From Orobanche coerulescens (taxonomy: Eukaryota; Streptophyta; Magnoliopsida; Lamiales; Orobanchaceae), in contig CM065815.1 of NCBI GenBank assembly GCA_033398695.1, positions 8,054,501 through 8,118,500 of the forward strand: a stretch of DNA of 64,000 nt, given 5' to 3'. The position numbers were made by a program, and so were the translations under genes. Shown here one piece after another: positions 35,029 through 46,800 of the stretch; the stretch's first letter is position 1; every line of letters starts with the position of its first letter. Below the pieces are notes generated by a model. The model saw only the letters and a list, made by a program, of their open reading frames with translations, searched no databases and was not told where the DNA came from.

Positions 35029-36826
35029 TAAGATGTATAAGGATTTAAAGCAAAACTTTTGGTGGGGGAATATGAAGAAGGACGTAACGGAGTACGTTTC
35101 GAAGTGTTTGACTTGTCAGCAGGTTAAGATTGAGCATCAGCGACCTGCCGGGATGTTAAAGCCGCTTCCGATCCCTGAATGTAGGGGTGTATTTCGAACC
35201 GAACGAACCGAACGGTGATTTTAACGAACGTTCGTTCGTTAAGGATTCGGTTCGTTCGGTTCGTGTTCGTGTTCGGTAAAATTGCAAACCACTTGTTCGT
35301 GTTCGGTTCGTTAAAATTTCACATATTTCGTGTTCGTTCGTTAGCGTTCGATTGTTCGTTCGTTTTGATCGTTCGTTTGTTCGTTTGTGTTCTAAAAAAA
35401 GAAAAAAAAACTGAAGTACAAGCAATAATAATTAATAAAATAAAAAGAGAAGATAGATTTAGAAATTAAGGATTTTGGAATGGTAGGTTTTATTTTGTAT
35501 ATATATTTATTAATTATTATAAAAATTATTAATTATATTTATTAATTATTGTAAAATTATTAATAAATATATAAAAAAACCTTGTTCGCGAACTGTTCGT
35601 GAACTAACGAACATATATTATTTTGTTCGTGTTCGGTTCGTGTATGTAACGAACATGTTCGCGAACTGTTCGAATTTGACCGAACCGAACACGAACTGAA
35701 CGTTGACCGAACATTTTCGTGAAATTTTCACGAACGTTCAGTTCGAAATACACCCCTACCTGAATGGAAGTGGGAGGACATTTCGATGGATTTCATCACC
35801 AGTATGCCAAGGACTAGAACGGGAATGAACATGATTTGGGTTGTAGTTGATCGACTAACCAAGTCGGCTCATTTCCTGGGGATTAAAGATACATGGGGAC
35901 CCGAGAGATTGGCGCGAGTATTTATTGCGGAGATAGTCAGATTGCATGGGACGCCGAAGACCATTGTTTCAGATCGAGGTGGTCGTTTCGTGTCGCACTT
36001 CTGGAGGGCAGTGCACAGGGCTTTGGGGACCGAGCTAAACTTTAGTACAGCTTATCATCCCCAAACGGACGGTCAGTCCGAAAGGACTATTCAGACTGTA
36101 GAAGACATGCTTAGAGCCTGTGCCTTGGATTGGTCAACTGATTGGGAAGTTCATTTACCATTAGTTGAATTCACCTACAATAATAGTTGGCATGCTTCAA
36201 TTAAGATGGCACCATTTGAAGCTTTGTACGGAGAAGATGCCGATCACCCCTGTGTTGGGATGATTCTTCGAACTTGATCGGGACGGAACCGGAATTGATT
36301 ATTCGGACTCAAGAGAAGATAGCTTTGATTCGGGAAAGACTGCTGACCGCCTGCAGTCGATGAAATCTTATGCAGACTTACGTCGTCGCCCTCTAGAGTT
36401 CGACGTTGGTGACCATGTACTATTGAAGGTGTCTCCTACACGAGGGATTTTCCGTTTTGGGAGAAGAGGCAAGCTTAGTCCGAGATATATCGGACCATTC
36501 GAGATCCTCGAGAGAGTTGGAGATTTAGCGTACAGGTTGGCCTTACCGCCATCACTGAGTCACGTTCACAATGTGTTTCACGTATCCCAACCGCGGAAGT
36601 ATGTACCAGACCCAGTCACGTCATTGATTTCGATGAGATCGAGATAGCTAATGATGGCACCTTCGAAGAGAGACCAATCAAGATACTTGAGAACCGGATC
36701 AAACAATTGAGGAATAAACCAATACACTTGGTTAAAGTACAATGGTCACGACATGGAGCCGAAGAGGCCACTTGGGAAACGGAGGACGGTATGAAGGCTA
36801 AATATCCGGAGTTGTTTTCATCTTAA
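35029..36826 (+). pseudogene. Chromovirus integrase and chromodomain, split by a hAT MITE
   Basis: Continues in another frame after 35028: CLTCQQVKIEHQRPAG completes the integrase HHCC finger. The hAT MITE sits at 35182-35758. From 35786, MDFITSMPRTRTG, SDRGGRFVSHFW and HPQTDGQSERT carry the D, D and E of the integrase core. After a frameshift near 36280 the GPY/F-type region (LSPRYIGPFEIL, 36475-36510) and HVFHVSQ-like block follow, then another shift, and a C-terminal chromodomain-like segment (LVKVQWSRHGAEEATWE) with stop at 36826. Chromodomains are characteristic of chromoviruses and steer integration to marked chromatin. Confidence 0.87.
35182..35758. mobile_element. hAT MITE, GTTCG-rich
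   Basis: Perfect terminal repeat TAGGGGTGTATTTCGAAC at both ends and perfect 8 bp duplication CCTGAATG (35174-35181, 35759-35766). Ends consist of GTTCG/CGAAC words; the centre is A/T-rich. Deepest and therefore youngest layer of the nest. Confidence 0.92.
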
Positions 36827-36861
36827 GTTTCGGGACGAAACTTCTTTTTAGGGAGGAAGGA

Positions 36862-39217
36862 TGTAATACCCGAGATTCCTGTTATGTAATCGGAACTTGT
36901 GATATTGTAATGATTGTACTATTGTTTGAGTACTATTTTCCGTATTTCATAATCCGATGTTATCGAGCGTATGATTTCATAATTGTGATTTGAAGATTGT
37001 AATTCTGCGCATGTAGCGCACGCTACAAGCTATGTATAGCGTGCGCTAACGTGGATTCATGGCGCATGCTACTGAGGGTCATTAGCGCACGCTATGCGTG
37101 GTCAAATTGATTGGGACGTGCGGTAGGTGAGATCTGGCCGGGGGACCCCTGTCGGATCGTGTCGGATGTACCTGGACGGCTTTCGGGAAAGCCGAGTCAA
37201 CGCCTTAGCGCACGCTACAGGTATATGCGTAGCGCACGCTAAGTGCTGAGTACAGTTTAGTCAGGGAGCCGTTAGCGCACGCTACGGACAGGGTCTAGCG
37301 CGCGCTAATAGCCATTTATTATAAATAGGACAACATCCTATTCGTGATTTTAGTTCTTTCTCCTCCCATAAACCGAACTCTTACACTTAGAACATAACTC
37401 CCTTCGTCCTAAACACTTCATATCAACCTCCTAGTTCGAGATTGAAGATCGTATATCATTGGAGATTGGTGTTCAAGCTTTCGGTGTTGGATCGCTTCAT
37501 TTTCCTCCGTATTCTTCACTACTTTGAGGTAGGTGATTCTTCACTGATGTTAGTAATGTTCCTAAGGAAGTTTGAATCATGTTTTGATAGCAAGTATTTC
37601 GTTTATAATCGGTCATCACATGTTAGAAGGATACTTTTGACGTATCGACACTATATATCGTATGAACCTTTTAACCATCTTATTATAAGGACTCCTAAGC
37701 ATGTTCAAATCGAGTTATGATCAGTAACCGGATATTTACCCAGTTGATACGTTTTACACGATGGAATCATGTGTTTTGGAACGTAGAACAAATGGAACTT
37801 AGATTATTTCTTGGAGATCGTAGATGAATTATGATGTTGAGTTGACTATCCGTATATTCGTATTTCATAACCATAAAACTTCCACAAACCTTATTAGCAT
37901 GATATGCCCGAGGATAACTTGTATTATCACGGTAGAATTCTTGAGTTCTTCACCATTCAACCCAGTTTTCGGTTTGCAGTATTCTGCCATGCAAGATTAG
38001 CGCACGCTAACATGTGTGAGTTAACGTGCGCTATCGAGGTCCAGTTAGCGCATGATACGTACGTAGCGTGCGTTATATATCGGCCGGTGCAAACTGTCAG
38101 TTCGTAACTAGCGCACGCTAGTCTTACCCGATAGCGTACGCTAACAGGCCTGCTTAGCGCACGTTACGTAGAGTATGTAGCGCACGCTAAGCAGTCCAGA
38201 CAGATTGCTTATTTTGAGCTTTTCGGCCGTAGACCGAATTGTTAGACCATCGTTCGACTTGAGATGATTTGTATATCGTTCCTTTTGTTAAGGTTCGAGC
38301 CTGTTACGTTGATCGAAGGAGGCGGCCTTCGAGTGTGTTGAGATCATCGAAGTATTTCGTCTTGCCATTTTCGAGGCAAGTATCATATGTCGAGTTCGAT
38401 TTATATTGAATCTTTGATCATGCTTGTGGTTTTGTTCATATTGTTGAATATGAGATGTATTTCTGAAAATTCTCATGATATTGGTTGATTATTTGTTCGT
38501 ATTGATGAACATATTGAAATGCATATGTGTATGCATAGTTGATTGATTATGGTATAAATGATCCGAGGGGATCATGAGGATCTATGCTGAGGGCGCTGGA
38601 TCGAATGTCCACCATGCGTTGGTCCGACGGGATCATCATGGGGATCTATGCTGAGGGCGCTGGATCGCTGGACGGGTTTTCCACCATGCGTTGGTCACGG
38701 GATCATCATGGGGATCTATACCAAGGCGAATCATTTGGATTACCCTGTATTGTGTTGATGGAATCGTGAGGATTCGCATCGTTGGATTCCGATAGCGGAA
38801 GTCCGTTTTGCATGTTTTATGATGCATTGATAATTTATTGTATAAATATACTTTTACTAGCATAGTTTTGCTAACCCCTTCGGTGGTGGACATTGTATTG
38901 ATGTTCAGGTAGCCGAGTAGCGGGGAGGCAACCACGCATGCAAACGGAGACGATGAAATGGCTCAGTGATGTGATTGATGTTATTGTTGTTGAGAGTTGT
39001 CTTCTTGTTTCGTTTAGTACTCGAGTACGTCTGTTTTAATAATGTCCTTTCGATATGGTTGTATAAATTAACTCTTTGATCGGTTGAATCAAATATGTCT
39101 TTAAACTTCAGTTGTACGATTGGTTTATATTTACACTCTTTTTAAAATTAGCCTTGTAAATCCTTACCTAAAGGGTTTACGGCGCTGTAATTATTCCGAA
39201 TATCTCGGGGTGTTACA
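36862..39217 (+). repeat. Chromovirus 3' LTR
   Basis: Same length as the 5' LTR (2356 bp) and near-identical, with changes concentrated around 38480-38740 (tandem repeat). Carries both TAGCGCACGCTA arrays (37014-37307, 37998-38189). Confidence 0.92.
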
Positions 39218-39222
39218 CATCC

Positions 39223-40684
39223 AAGGTGCCACAATATATTTCAAAAGTTTTCTACTTCGAGGACCAAAATGCTTTGAGATATTTTCAATGTTTTAGAAAC
39301 ACTTTTAATTAGACTCGAGGGTCGAATATTCTGAAAGTTTTCACTAAGAGAAAGTGTCCTCATTTTTATCAAATGCGAAATGGTTTTCCCAAAGTCTCGA
39401 TAACGATGTTTCACGTTTGTACTTTTTGAAAGGTGATACTCAATATCAATCGGTATTCTTCAAATTATTTTCAAAATGAGGTTTTCGTTTTTAAAACCTA
39501 TCCATTCCCGTTTGAGGGCTGGGTATGAATGTATGATGTTCGCGTTGTCATTTTGATACTTTCTCCCGAGTATGATCGAATTGGCGGTGTGAGCGTTGAG
39601 TCGCTTTCCACACATTGGTTGTGCTAGCCCCCTGTGAGAGGCGGGATGTTGGTGTTGAATATTATCGCCTCGTAGTGATTCCTGCATTGTCGCGCATGTG
39701 CGAGCTGTTAGAGCTTGGTTTGGTATGACCGTGTGCATCGGTGATGGTTCCGTTATGCGTCGATTGTTTAATGTCTTGTTACCTTGCTCCCGTTTTGTGA
39801 ATTTCGTGGACGAGGTCGGAGGTAATGCCCGTCTTATTTTGACTTACGTATTTTCTCTTTCTCCACCTATCGATTCGCTCATGTTCGTTGACACTTTATG
39901 AACTTGTTACGTATTTCGGTTTCATCGTTCGAGCAGTGTGATCTTGTTGTGGTCCGATCAGTTATCGATGTGACTTTTTTTTTCGGGTTCGGTTCGATTC
40001 TTGTGAACCTTGTTCGGGAGTAACATCATTTGGTTCTACTAGTCCTTTTATTCGAAGGGATCGGATTTTGAACTTCTGTATATTCTACTTTGTCGACTCA
40101 TTTATGTTCGTTGACATTTCTGAGCTTGTCCTGCCCTTGTTTTTGTTTATCGAACGAGTGTGGTATCATTTCGGAATAACTCGTTTGTCGTTGTGACTTT
40201 TCAATCGCTCTTCCCTTTCCTGTGGATCTTATGGGAATGCATGTCTTATAGTTATCACCAGATCATCCTGGGAGTTGTTGTTTGAACTTTATTGTTCTTC
40301 GTGATTCAAACATGATTCTTCGATTTTGTTGTCTCGATCGTTGTGGTTCGACCGTTTGATTGTTCGATTTTTATTGATCTCGTTCCGTGATTGGTGAACA
40401 TTCAGGCTCCTTCGTAATTCCCTTCAGTTCGGGAAATTAGTTTCGTTTTCGATCTTCCAGCCCTTAGGCGGTGGGATTCCGTGTTTGTTCAGCGGTTGAC
40501 TCGCGTTTTGATTGATGTACCGTTGGGTTGGTCAATCATATTGGTTTTCGTTCGTTGTGTTTTGTGATTGTCGGATAATTGACTTGGCTATATTATCCGT
40601 TTGATGACGCTTGTCACTTGTTGGTTTTATTATATCCCTAACGGCGACGTTGTGTTGGTCGCCGTGGAGCGTGTTTTCACGCCG
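39223..40684 (+). other. LARD internal region, copy 2, right part
   Basis: Continues from 29045 and matches 23551-25013. It ends at CACGCCG and joins the hAT 3' end (AATACGATGAAGATG) without polypurine tract or LTR. No coding sequence. Confidence 0.8.
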
Positions 40685-41226
40685 AATACGATGAAGATGT
40701 CGAATGATGTGTACTTTTATTATGGTTATGAAATTAAGTTATGTAATTTTTTTTTGGCATTCTTCACTTTGTAATCTTTTAATGTTGTTTTAAAATGCTT
40801 TGGTGGTTGATTACAGTAAACTGCTTTGGTTTTGTAATGCTTCACTTACAAATGTGTAGGATTCTACTTTTGTTGCAGCTAGTAAACTGATTTGCTATCA
40901 AAAAAAAAAAAAACTAGTCTGCTACTCTTCTTTTTATTTTTCTGCATTTATTGTAGTTTTTATTGATTGATTATAAATGTATCGGTTTTTTTATGAATGT
41001 ATCATTTTTTTTATGAATGTATCATTTTTTATGAATGTATTCTTAAATTTGAGGAGTCTTACTCGTTGACCGGGGGTTGACCGGGGGTTGACCGGGGTTT
41101 GACCGGGGCCGGGGGTTTAATCCGTGCCGGAGACGGTCAGGCCGGAGCCGGGGGAAGGAATCCAAAACTGGGTTCGGGTCCGGGAGTTGTAAACCCCGCC
41201 CCATACCCGCCCCGTTGCCATCCCTA
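40685..41226 (+). other. hAT transposon 3' end
   Basis: Begins with possible last transposase codons (EYDEDVE-like reading) then A/T-rich 3' UTR with TATGAATGTATC repeats (40982-41040), then GC-rich subterminal CCGGGG repeats and the terminal repeat. Confidence 0.6.
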
Positions 41227-41234
41227 GTGTGAGC

Positions 41235-41963
41235 CGGTCTAAGACCGAGTATATCTGGTGTAACTTTAGTGGTGAGGCCAACGAGGAAGATGTAGAGGTA
41301 ATGATTGCGGATCAGATCGTACCCCGTACGGATAAGTTCAAATATTTGGGTTCGATCATTCAGCAGGAAGGTGAGTGTGAAGATGATGTCACTCATCGTA
41401 TCAAGTCGGGGTGGCTAAGGTGGAGAGCAGCAACAGGGGTCCTGTGCGACAAGAAAGTCCCTCTAAAGTTGAAGGGTAAATTCTATAGAGCGGCAATTCG
41501 ACCTTCAATGTTGTATGGCTCCGAATGTTGGGCAACGAAGAAGTCGCTTGAGAGCAAGCTGGAAGCGGCTGAAATGAGAATGTTACGTTGGTCGTGTGGT
41601 CGCACAATGTTGGATAGAATCTCGAACGGGGTTTTCAGGAACGCGCTAGGAGTGGCGCCCATTTCAGCGAAAGTTAGGGAAGGGAGATTGAGATGCTTTG
41701 GCCACGTCCGCATGAGGCAGGCATCTGCTCCGGTGAGGAGGGTCGAGAGTTTATTGGTTGTCGGGGAGAGGAGGAGAGGCAGACCGAGGAGGACGTGGGA
41801 GGAGCAGCTGAGATTAGATTTGAAGGCCCTAAACCTTTCCGAGACCATGACTGTTGATAGGTGCGCTTGGAGGCGCCAGATCAGAGTTGTGGATTCTTTT
41901 GTAGGGAACAGTGTTGTAGTTGAGAGCCTCAGGGTTGGGTTGTCTCGGTTAACTCTGACCTAG
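41235..41963 (+). pseudogene. RTE LINE reverse transcriptase C-terminal half
   Basis: Open frame with FKYLGSIIQQEGECEDDVTH, HRIKSGWLRWRAATGVLCD, MLYGSECWATK and RLRCFGHVRMR, the characteristic C-terminal region of plant RTE-clade LINE ORFs. The ORF ends at 41963; the 3' UTR runs to 42351. The upstream half is at 16685-16796 and the 5' part was never inserted (5' truncation), so it is dead on arrival. Only the break by the hAT transposon is secondary. Confidence 0.88.
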
Positions 41964-42560
41964 AGCATTGCATTTTTCTTTTTACTTTTATCGTATATTT
42001 TATCTTGTTGCCTTTTGCGTGTGGTGTATTTTTGACAGGGAGCTGTGCGCTGAGTCTACCTCTCTTCTGTTGGAGCATCGCTCATCGAGAGTGCAGTTGC
42101 CAAAGTCCACTTAGGTAAATCTCATGTGAATTAAGCCATGGGCTGAGGTATGGTTTTGAGTTTTTTCGCATCATATGCTTCTTTGTATATATCACTCAAT
42201 ACTTTCTTTGTCGCGCACTAATTTGGGGTCTTCACTAAGCAGCCTCCTCTAGTAATAAGTAGGGGCATGGTCTGCGTACATCTTACCCTCCCCAGACCCT
42301 ACTCTGAGCGGGATATACTGGGTATGTTTGGTTTGGTTTGATTTTTTTTTTCCGTCTCATAATAATTTGTCCATTTGTGTTCCCTGCGGTCTTCAAGAAA
42401 CATGTTTGTTAATATAATTAATTATATAAAATATTTTGAAAATATATGTTACGATAAATCTAACATCATAATATTCTTACTTATACATTATGGTCAAAGT
42501 TAACTAATTTTGATCAAATAAATAAAATATGCAAGTTATCTCATAGCCGAGGGAGTGAGT

Positions 42561-42989
42561 ATTTACTATCGTCCTAAATTAGGTGACCAAATTGCAATTG
42601 TTCCATCTTAATGTGAGAGGTCTCATTTGATAAAAAAAAAAAATGTGAGAGGTCTCATTTTTATGTTTCTCACCAGCCTCCAAAATGTCACCATATATAT
42701 TAGTTATGTGTTAAATATTTATGAAAAATGATATTATTTTTTTGATAATCATGCATTATGTTTGTGCTAAACATTGATCACTTTTTAAATAAAATATCTA
42801 TTACCTTTGAACCAATGTTCATCACATATTTAATAAATATTTATCACTTTTTCTATAATTATTCATCACTTTGTCTATGAACCATTGTTGGTCCTTCCTA
42901 ATGTTAAACCCATTTCCTAAATATTAGTCCCATCAAAATTCAAAACCTCAACATAATCAGTATCTCTAATTGAATTAACCAATAAATAA
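42561..42989. other. A/T-rich stretch, no gene seen
   Basis: Contains a short direct repeat of ATGTGAGAGGTCTCATTT (about 42610 and 42643) around an A-tract; otherwise nothing recognised. Confidence 0.5.
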
Positions 42990-43132
42990 CCTGTAATCCA
43001 ACCGAGGACCACGAGGCGAACATGTTATGCTGAAAAACTTACCTTTAAATATGGGGTGAGATAGAGCCTCAGGGGTTATTCAGGACAAGGGACAATCATC
43101 CTCTTCTATAAAAAAAAAATAAAAAAAATAAA
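42990..43132 (+). mobile_element. A-tailed SINE-like unit, copy 2
   Basis: Homologous to the reverse strand of 13060-13205 (CGAGGCGAACATG, CTTACCT, GGGGTGAGAT, CAGGACA blocks) and also ending in an A-rich tail. Confidence 0.45.
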
Positions 43133-43178
43133 ATATACTAAAAGTATTAAACATTCAACTATAAAATACAATAATATT

Positions 43179-43676
43179 TAGGGCCGAGAATTTCAGTTAT
43201 TGAGTAAAAAAAACCGTACCCATTATCCGAACCGAATTAAAATTTTCGGGTACGGTTCCTTATTTTTTTTGCATTACCCAAAAATACCTGAACCGAAATT
43301 ATATCGGGTATTTTTATCGGTTCTTCGTTATTTCCAACAGGTGACAATATAGTATATACTATATATATTTCCAAGAATATTCGAAAACATGTAGAATATA
43401 GTATATACCCAAAAATGTAAAATAACCGAAAACATATAGAATAAAATATGTAGAATAACCGGGTATTTCGCTTATTTTTAACATGAATTTTATGTATATC
43501 GGTTTCTCGGATATTTCGGAGTTCGGAAAATCAATAACCGTTATCTGAACTTTAATTTGAAGTAAGATCCAATAACAAAAAAAAACACAATTTTTTTCCA
43601 ATAACCAAACTGAACCGAACCATTTTTATCTTTTCTGTTCGATTGTTGGATTATTCGAGTCTTAATCCCAACCCTA
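43179..43676. mobile_element. hAT MITE upstream of TAD1
   Basis: Ends TAGGGCCGAGAATT and, reversed, TAGGGTTGGGATT; flanks ATAATATT and ATAATAAT (7 of 8 match). Interior has many ACCGAA/TTCGGT and GGTATTT words. It ends 156 bp before the TAD1 ATG. Confidence 0.7.
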
Positions 43677-43832
43677 ATAATAATTGTCTAAAAAAGTACC
43701 AAAAAGAGCATCTAATTGTAGGATAAAAAATATTCACGAATACTTTGGGGAAAGTAATGAAGCTTTCAGGCCTCGATCAAACCCACTTACTACTTGGTTC
43801 CTCAAACGGTACCGTATTAGTTTTCTCTCTCA

Positions 43833-46800
43833 ATGGCTTCCCGCTCAGAAATTATTCCTCCACGTTCATCGGAGGAGACGCCGTGCTCGCCGGAAAATCT
43901 TGCGGATAATCCATGGGGAGAGAAGATCTCTGCAGCAGTATTTTCCGTTTACAATTCTCTCCACAAGAAAGGGAAGCCTCAAGGCCGCGAAGTTACCGTT
44001 TTAGCCGCTTTTCTTCTCTCCAACCCTTCCCAAGGTTAGTAACTCCAGAATAATCAGCCTGAATTTCTGTGTTATCGATTAGTTGCCTGATAAGTACTTT
44101 ATTTTTTCATCGATAATTATGTTTTAGAGCTACGAGTGGTGGCTTTGGGAACCGGAACGAAATGCGTGGGACATTCGCGGCGGAGTTCGAGCGGCGACGT
44201 GGTGAATGACTCGCATGCTGAAGTTATCGCCAGAAGATCTCTTTTAAGGTTTATATTCTTTTCACCAAATCGATTTTATTATATATGTTAAGAGAAAATT
44301 ACGGAGGGTATCGCTTCATTGAAGTGCTATATATATACAAAAATGAAAAAGAATATCTGATAAATTAACTACAAAACAAGTAAAATCCTAATGCATCAAA
44401 ACAAACCATAATCTTTCGTCCTACACATGATGTGATAGTTCTTCCAGGATTAGTCGAGCTAACTTTGTCTTATATAATAAACTCGGGTCTGAATATAGCT
44501 ACAGTTGGAAAATGGACTTATAAAGACTATTTAATGTCTGATTTGAGGCGTCATTTTGAGTAGGCTCGACGATGAAACAACGTCGAGATTTGTTTGGAAT
44601 ATGTAGTGCTCCGCAAGAGCTTTCTAAAACATGCAAAAACACTCAAAATGGAGGAGGAATGAATGAGCATTAATGCTCCAAAATAAACTATTTGGAAATG
44701 GGTGCTAGACTCTGTCCCACATTAGAAAAGTAGAAAGATTATTGTTCATATAAGGCTATATGCACAAATATTAGTTCACAACAACTAGTGGAGACATGAG
44801 TGGATATGTGATTGGGCGGTCCTCGCGCGCGCCGCCGTCCGGCCCGACTCGGCTCGGCTCGGGTCGGGTCGGGTCATACCAATCCTAATTTGTTGGAGAG
44901 TTCCTCCAGTACACTTCTCTCTCTCGTCCTCCTTATAAAACAGCCGTGAGGGGTCCGATTTTACTACTGATTATGTGCTTGGTAAAACTCCCTTCTCCAG
45001 TACCATAAAATATTTTCGTTTCTTTTCGTTCTTGTGCGATGATAGTGCACGTTTACTCTAGTTCGCTGAGCGCGCAGTGATTAATACATCCGTGCATCGA
45101 GGTTTTGTTTTATCTTGGGAGACAAATGCTACACAATGGTGATGGCGAATCTGATTTAAGGAGACATGCCTTCTGGACTCAACATCGATATACATCAATC
45201 CTTCAATTTTGTTAAATTCGTTACTGTTAGGATATTAATGTTTGCTTTGTAATTGTAGGGTTATATTATAAATTCGTACTTTGGTTTTTTCTGTTTATCC
45301 AAGTGAAGATTTGCAACATCTATATCGTCGGGGTCTGGAAATGAGATACAGAGAATTCCAAATATTCATCGGCCACTCCTCGATTCAATTTCACTCACAC
45401 AGAAAGTAAATAAGACGCTACCTCAACACCTGTCATTTAAAACTTACCCAATTCTATATATAGGTATGTTACTTTAGATGGTATGCCCTTGATCCTCACT
45501 CTGTGTGTATGTGTGCGTGATAATAAAACAAAGGTAAACAACTATACCTCATTTCCAGGCTTCAACATATGTGCAACATCCGATGTCAGAGTATCAAGTG
45601 AGGCAGAACCTCCGATTGGACTTTTGCAGCATGCTCGTGCACAGGTTGTCCATCAAGACGCTCCCAACATCTGTCATTTAAAACACACAGAGAGTGAGGA
45701 TCACGTGCATACCATCTAAAACAACATACCTATATATATATGGTGTGCTTTAAACGACACATGTCGGGGACCATCTTGTTGGAAAATCTATGCATGAGCA
45801 TGTTGCGAAAGCCAAGGGGAGGTTCTGCTTTTGATGGAATCACCTGATACTCTTGACACAGGATGTTGCATATATGTTGAAACCTAAAAATGAGGTATGG
45901 TCGTTTACCTTTGTTTTATTGCTACACATACACACACACACACACAGGGAGGGAGGGAGGGAGGGAGGGACCTCTGAAATAACATACCGATATATAAAAT
46001 TTGGTGAGTTTTAAATGACAAATGTTGGGGGAGCATCTTGTTTGCCTGCCGTATTGCTCATCGTTTTCATGGAGATCGTATCGAGAAGTGGCTGAGAAAT
46101 ACTCGGAATTGTCAATTGTCCCATATGTCGAGCTAGATCCTGACGAGTTAGATATATTTAGATCCGAGTTTATCATATAAAGTAAGTTAGTTTTGACTAA
46201 TCTAGAACTACCACATCATAAGTAAGAATGAATATTATGGTTTGTTTTGATGCAGTAGGATTTTGCGGGTTTTGTAGTTAATTTTAATAAGATATTGGAT
46301 TTGACTTTTGTATATATAGTACTTCAATGAAACAATATCCTTCGTATTTTTCTCTTAATATATGTTACAGTATGATTTGCTATCATACGGTTCGACATAT
46401 ATACTTTTGTGTTAGAAATCATACTTATTCAGTATTAAATATGATACTTTTTAAATTACGGAGTATCAATTCTTATACAGTTAATACTAAAAATATCATT
46501 TTTGATACTGAAAATTATGTAGATGGCAGCAGTAATGTGTCTCTCTTTTTCTCAGTTCCTAAAGTTATTCCTTTATCCAGACAAATCATATCATTTTGCC
46601 TTACAGCCTTGCTTCCCATTGTAATTTCCATTGTAGCACGTGTGTGTCCCAACCCATAATTGAGATGGAATTTCAAATGTAATGGTATAGCCTAATAAGA
46701 TCTCTTCGATTTACTAGATACTTCTATACAGAGATCGACTGCAATGCGAAAAAATATATCACGTTTAGCCATGATGAAGGAAATGTGGCGTTGCAAAGTG

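Larger units (their letters stand above)
29046..39217 (+). mobile_element. Ty3 chromovirus (Tekay/Del-like), full length but mutated
   Basis: 10172 bp with a perfect 5 bp duplication CATCC (29041-29045, 39218-39222). LTRs of 2356 bp each; primer-binding region TGGTATCGGAGC (31407-31418); polypurine tract AGGGAGGAAGG before 36862. The interior holds gag, protease, reverse transcriptase, RNase H, integrase and a C-terminal chromodomain in Ty3 order, broken by frameshifts and a hAT MITE (35182-35758). It shares the primer site, LTR ends, the GGGACGAAACTTCTTTT segment and the LTR word array with the surrounding LARD, so a relative could mobilise both. Confidence 0.92.
19670..40684 (+). mobile_element. 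Tandem array LTR-internal-LTR-internal of a non-coding Ty3 element
   Basis: Order: LTR (19670-22858), internal (22859-25159), LTR (25160-28353), internal (28354-29045 plus 39223-40684). The second internal copy stops at GTTTTCACGCCG, about 146 bp before the polypurine tract seen in the first copy, and no third LTR follows. Primer-binding region TGGTATCGGAGC follows each LTR. No gag-pol is present. A full chromodomain-bearing element is inserted in the second internal copy. Confidence 0.85.
16797..41226 (+). mobile_element. Ac-like hAT transposon, interrupted by Ty3 elements
   Basis: Terminal repeats TAGGCATGGCA and, at the right on the reverse strand, TAGGGATGGCA (10 of 11 match), flanked by a perfect 8 bp duplication GTGTGAGC (16789-16796, 41227-41234). 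Subterminal regions are rich in CGGGG/CCCCG. It contains a transposase pseudogene (17603-19669); its 3' coding part is missing where Ty3 DNA (19670-40684) now sits. Confidence 0.88.
16677..42351 (+). mobile_element. 5'-truncated RTE-type LINE, split by a hAT transposon
   Basis: A 19 bp duplication CCGTCTCATAATAATTTGT lies at 16658-16676 and 42352-42370. Between them, minus the hAT insertion at 16797-41226, is about 1.2 kb of LINE: the end of the reverse transcriptase, a 3' UTR with ACCCTCCCCAGACCC and a GTTTGGTTTG/T-rich tail. 5' truncation and long target duplication are normal for LINE integration. Confidence 0.85.
16652..42560. mobile_element. Outermost MITE of the nest, split by the LINE
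   Basis: The left piece (16652-16676) contains CTCCGTCTCATAATAATTTG; the right piece (42352-42560) ends CCGAGGGAGTGAGT. ATTTACTA occurs directly outside both ends (16644-16651 and 42561-42568). The CTCCGTC/GAGGGAG ends recall Stowaway-type MITEs, although the direct repeat is longer than TA. About 230 bp remains once the nested material is removed. Confidence 0.6.
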
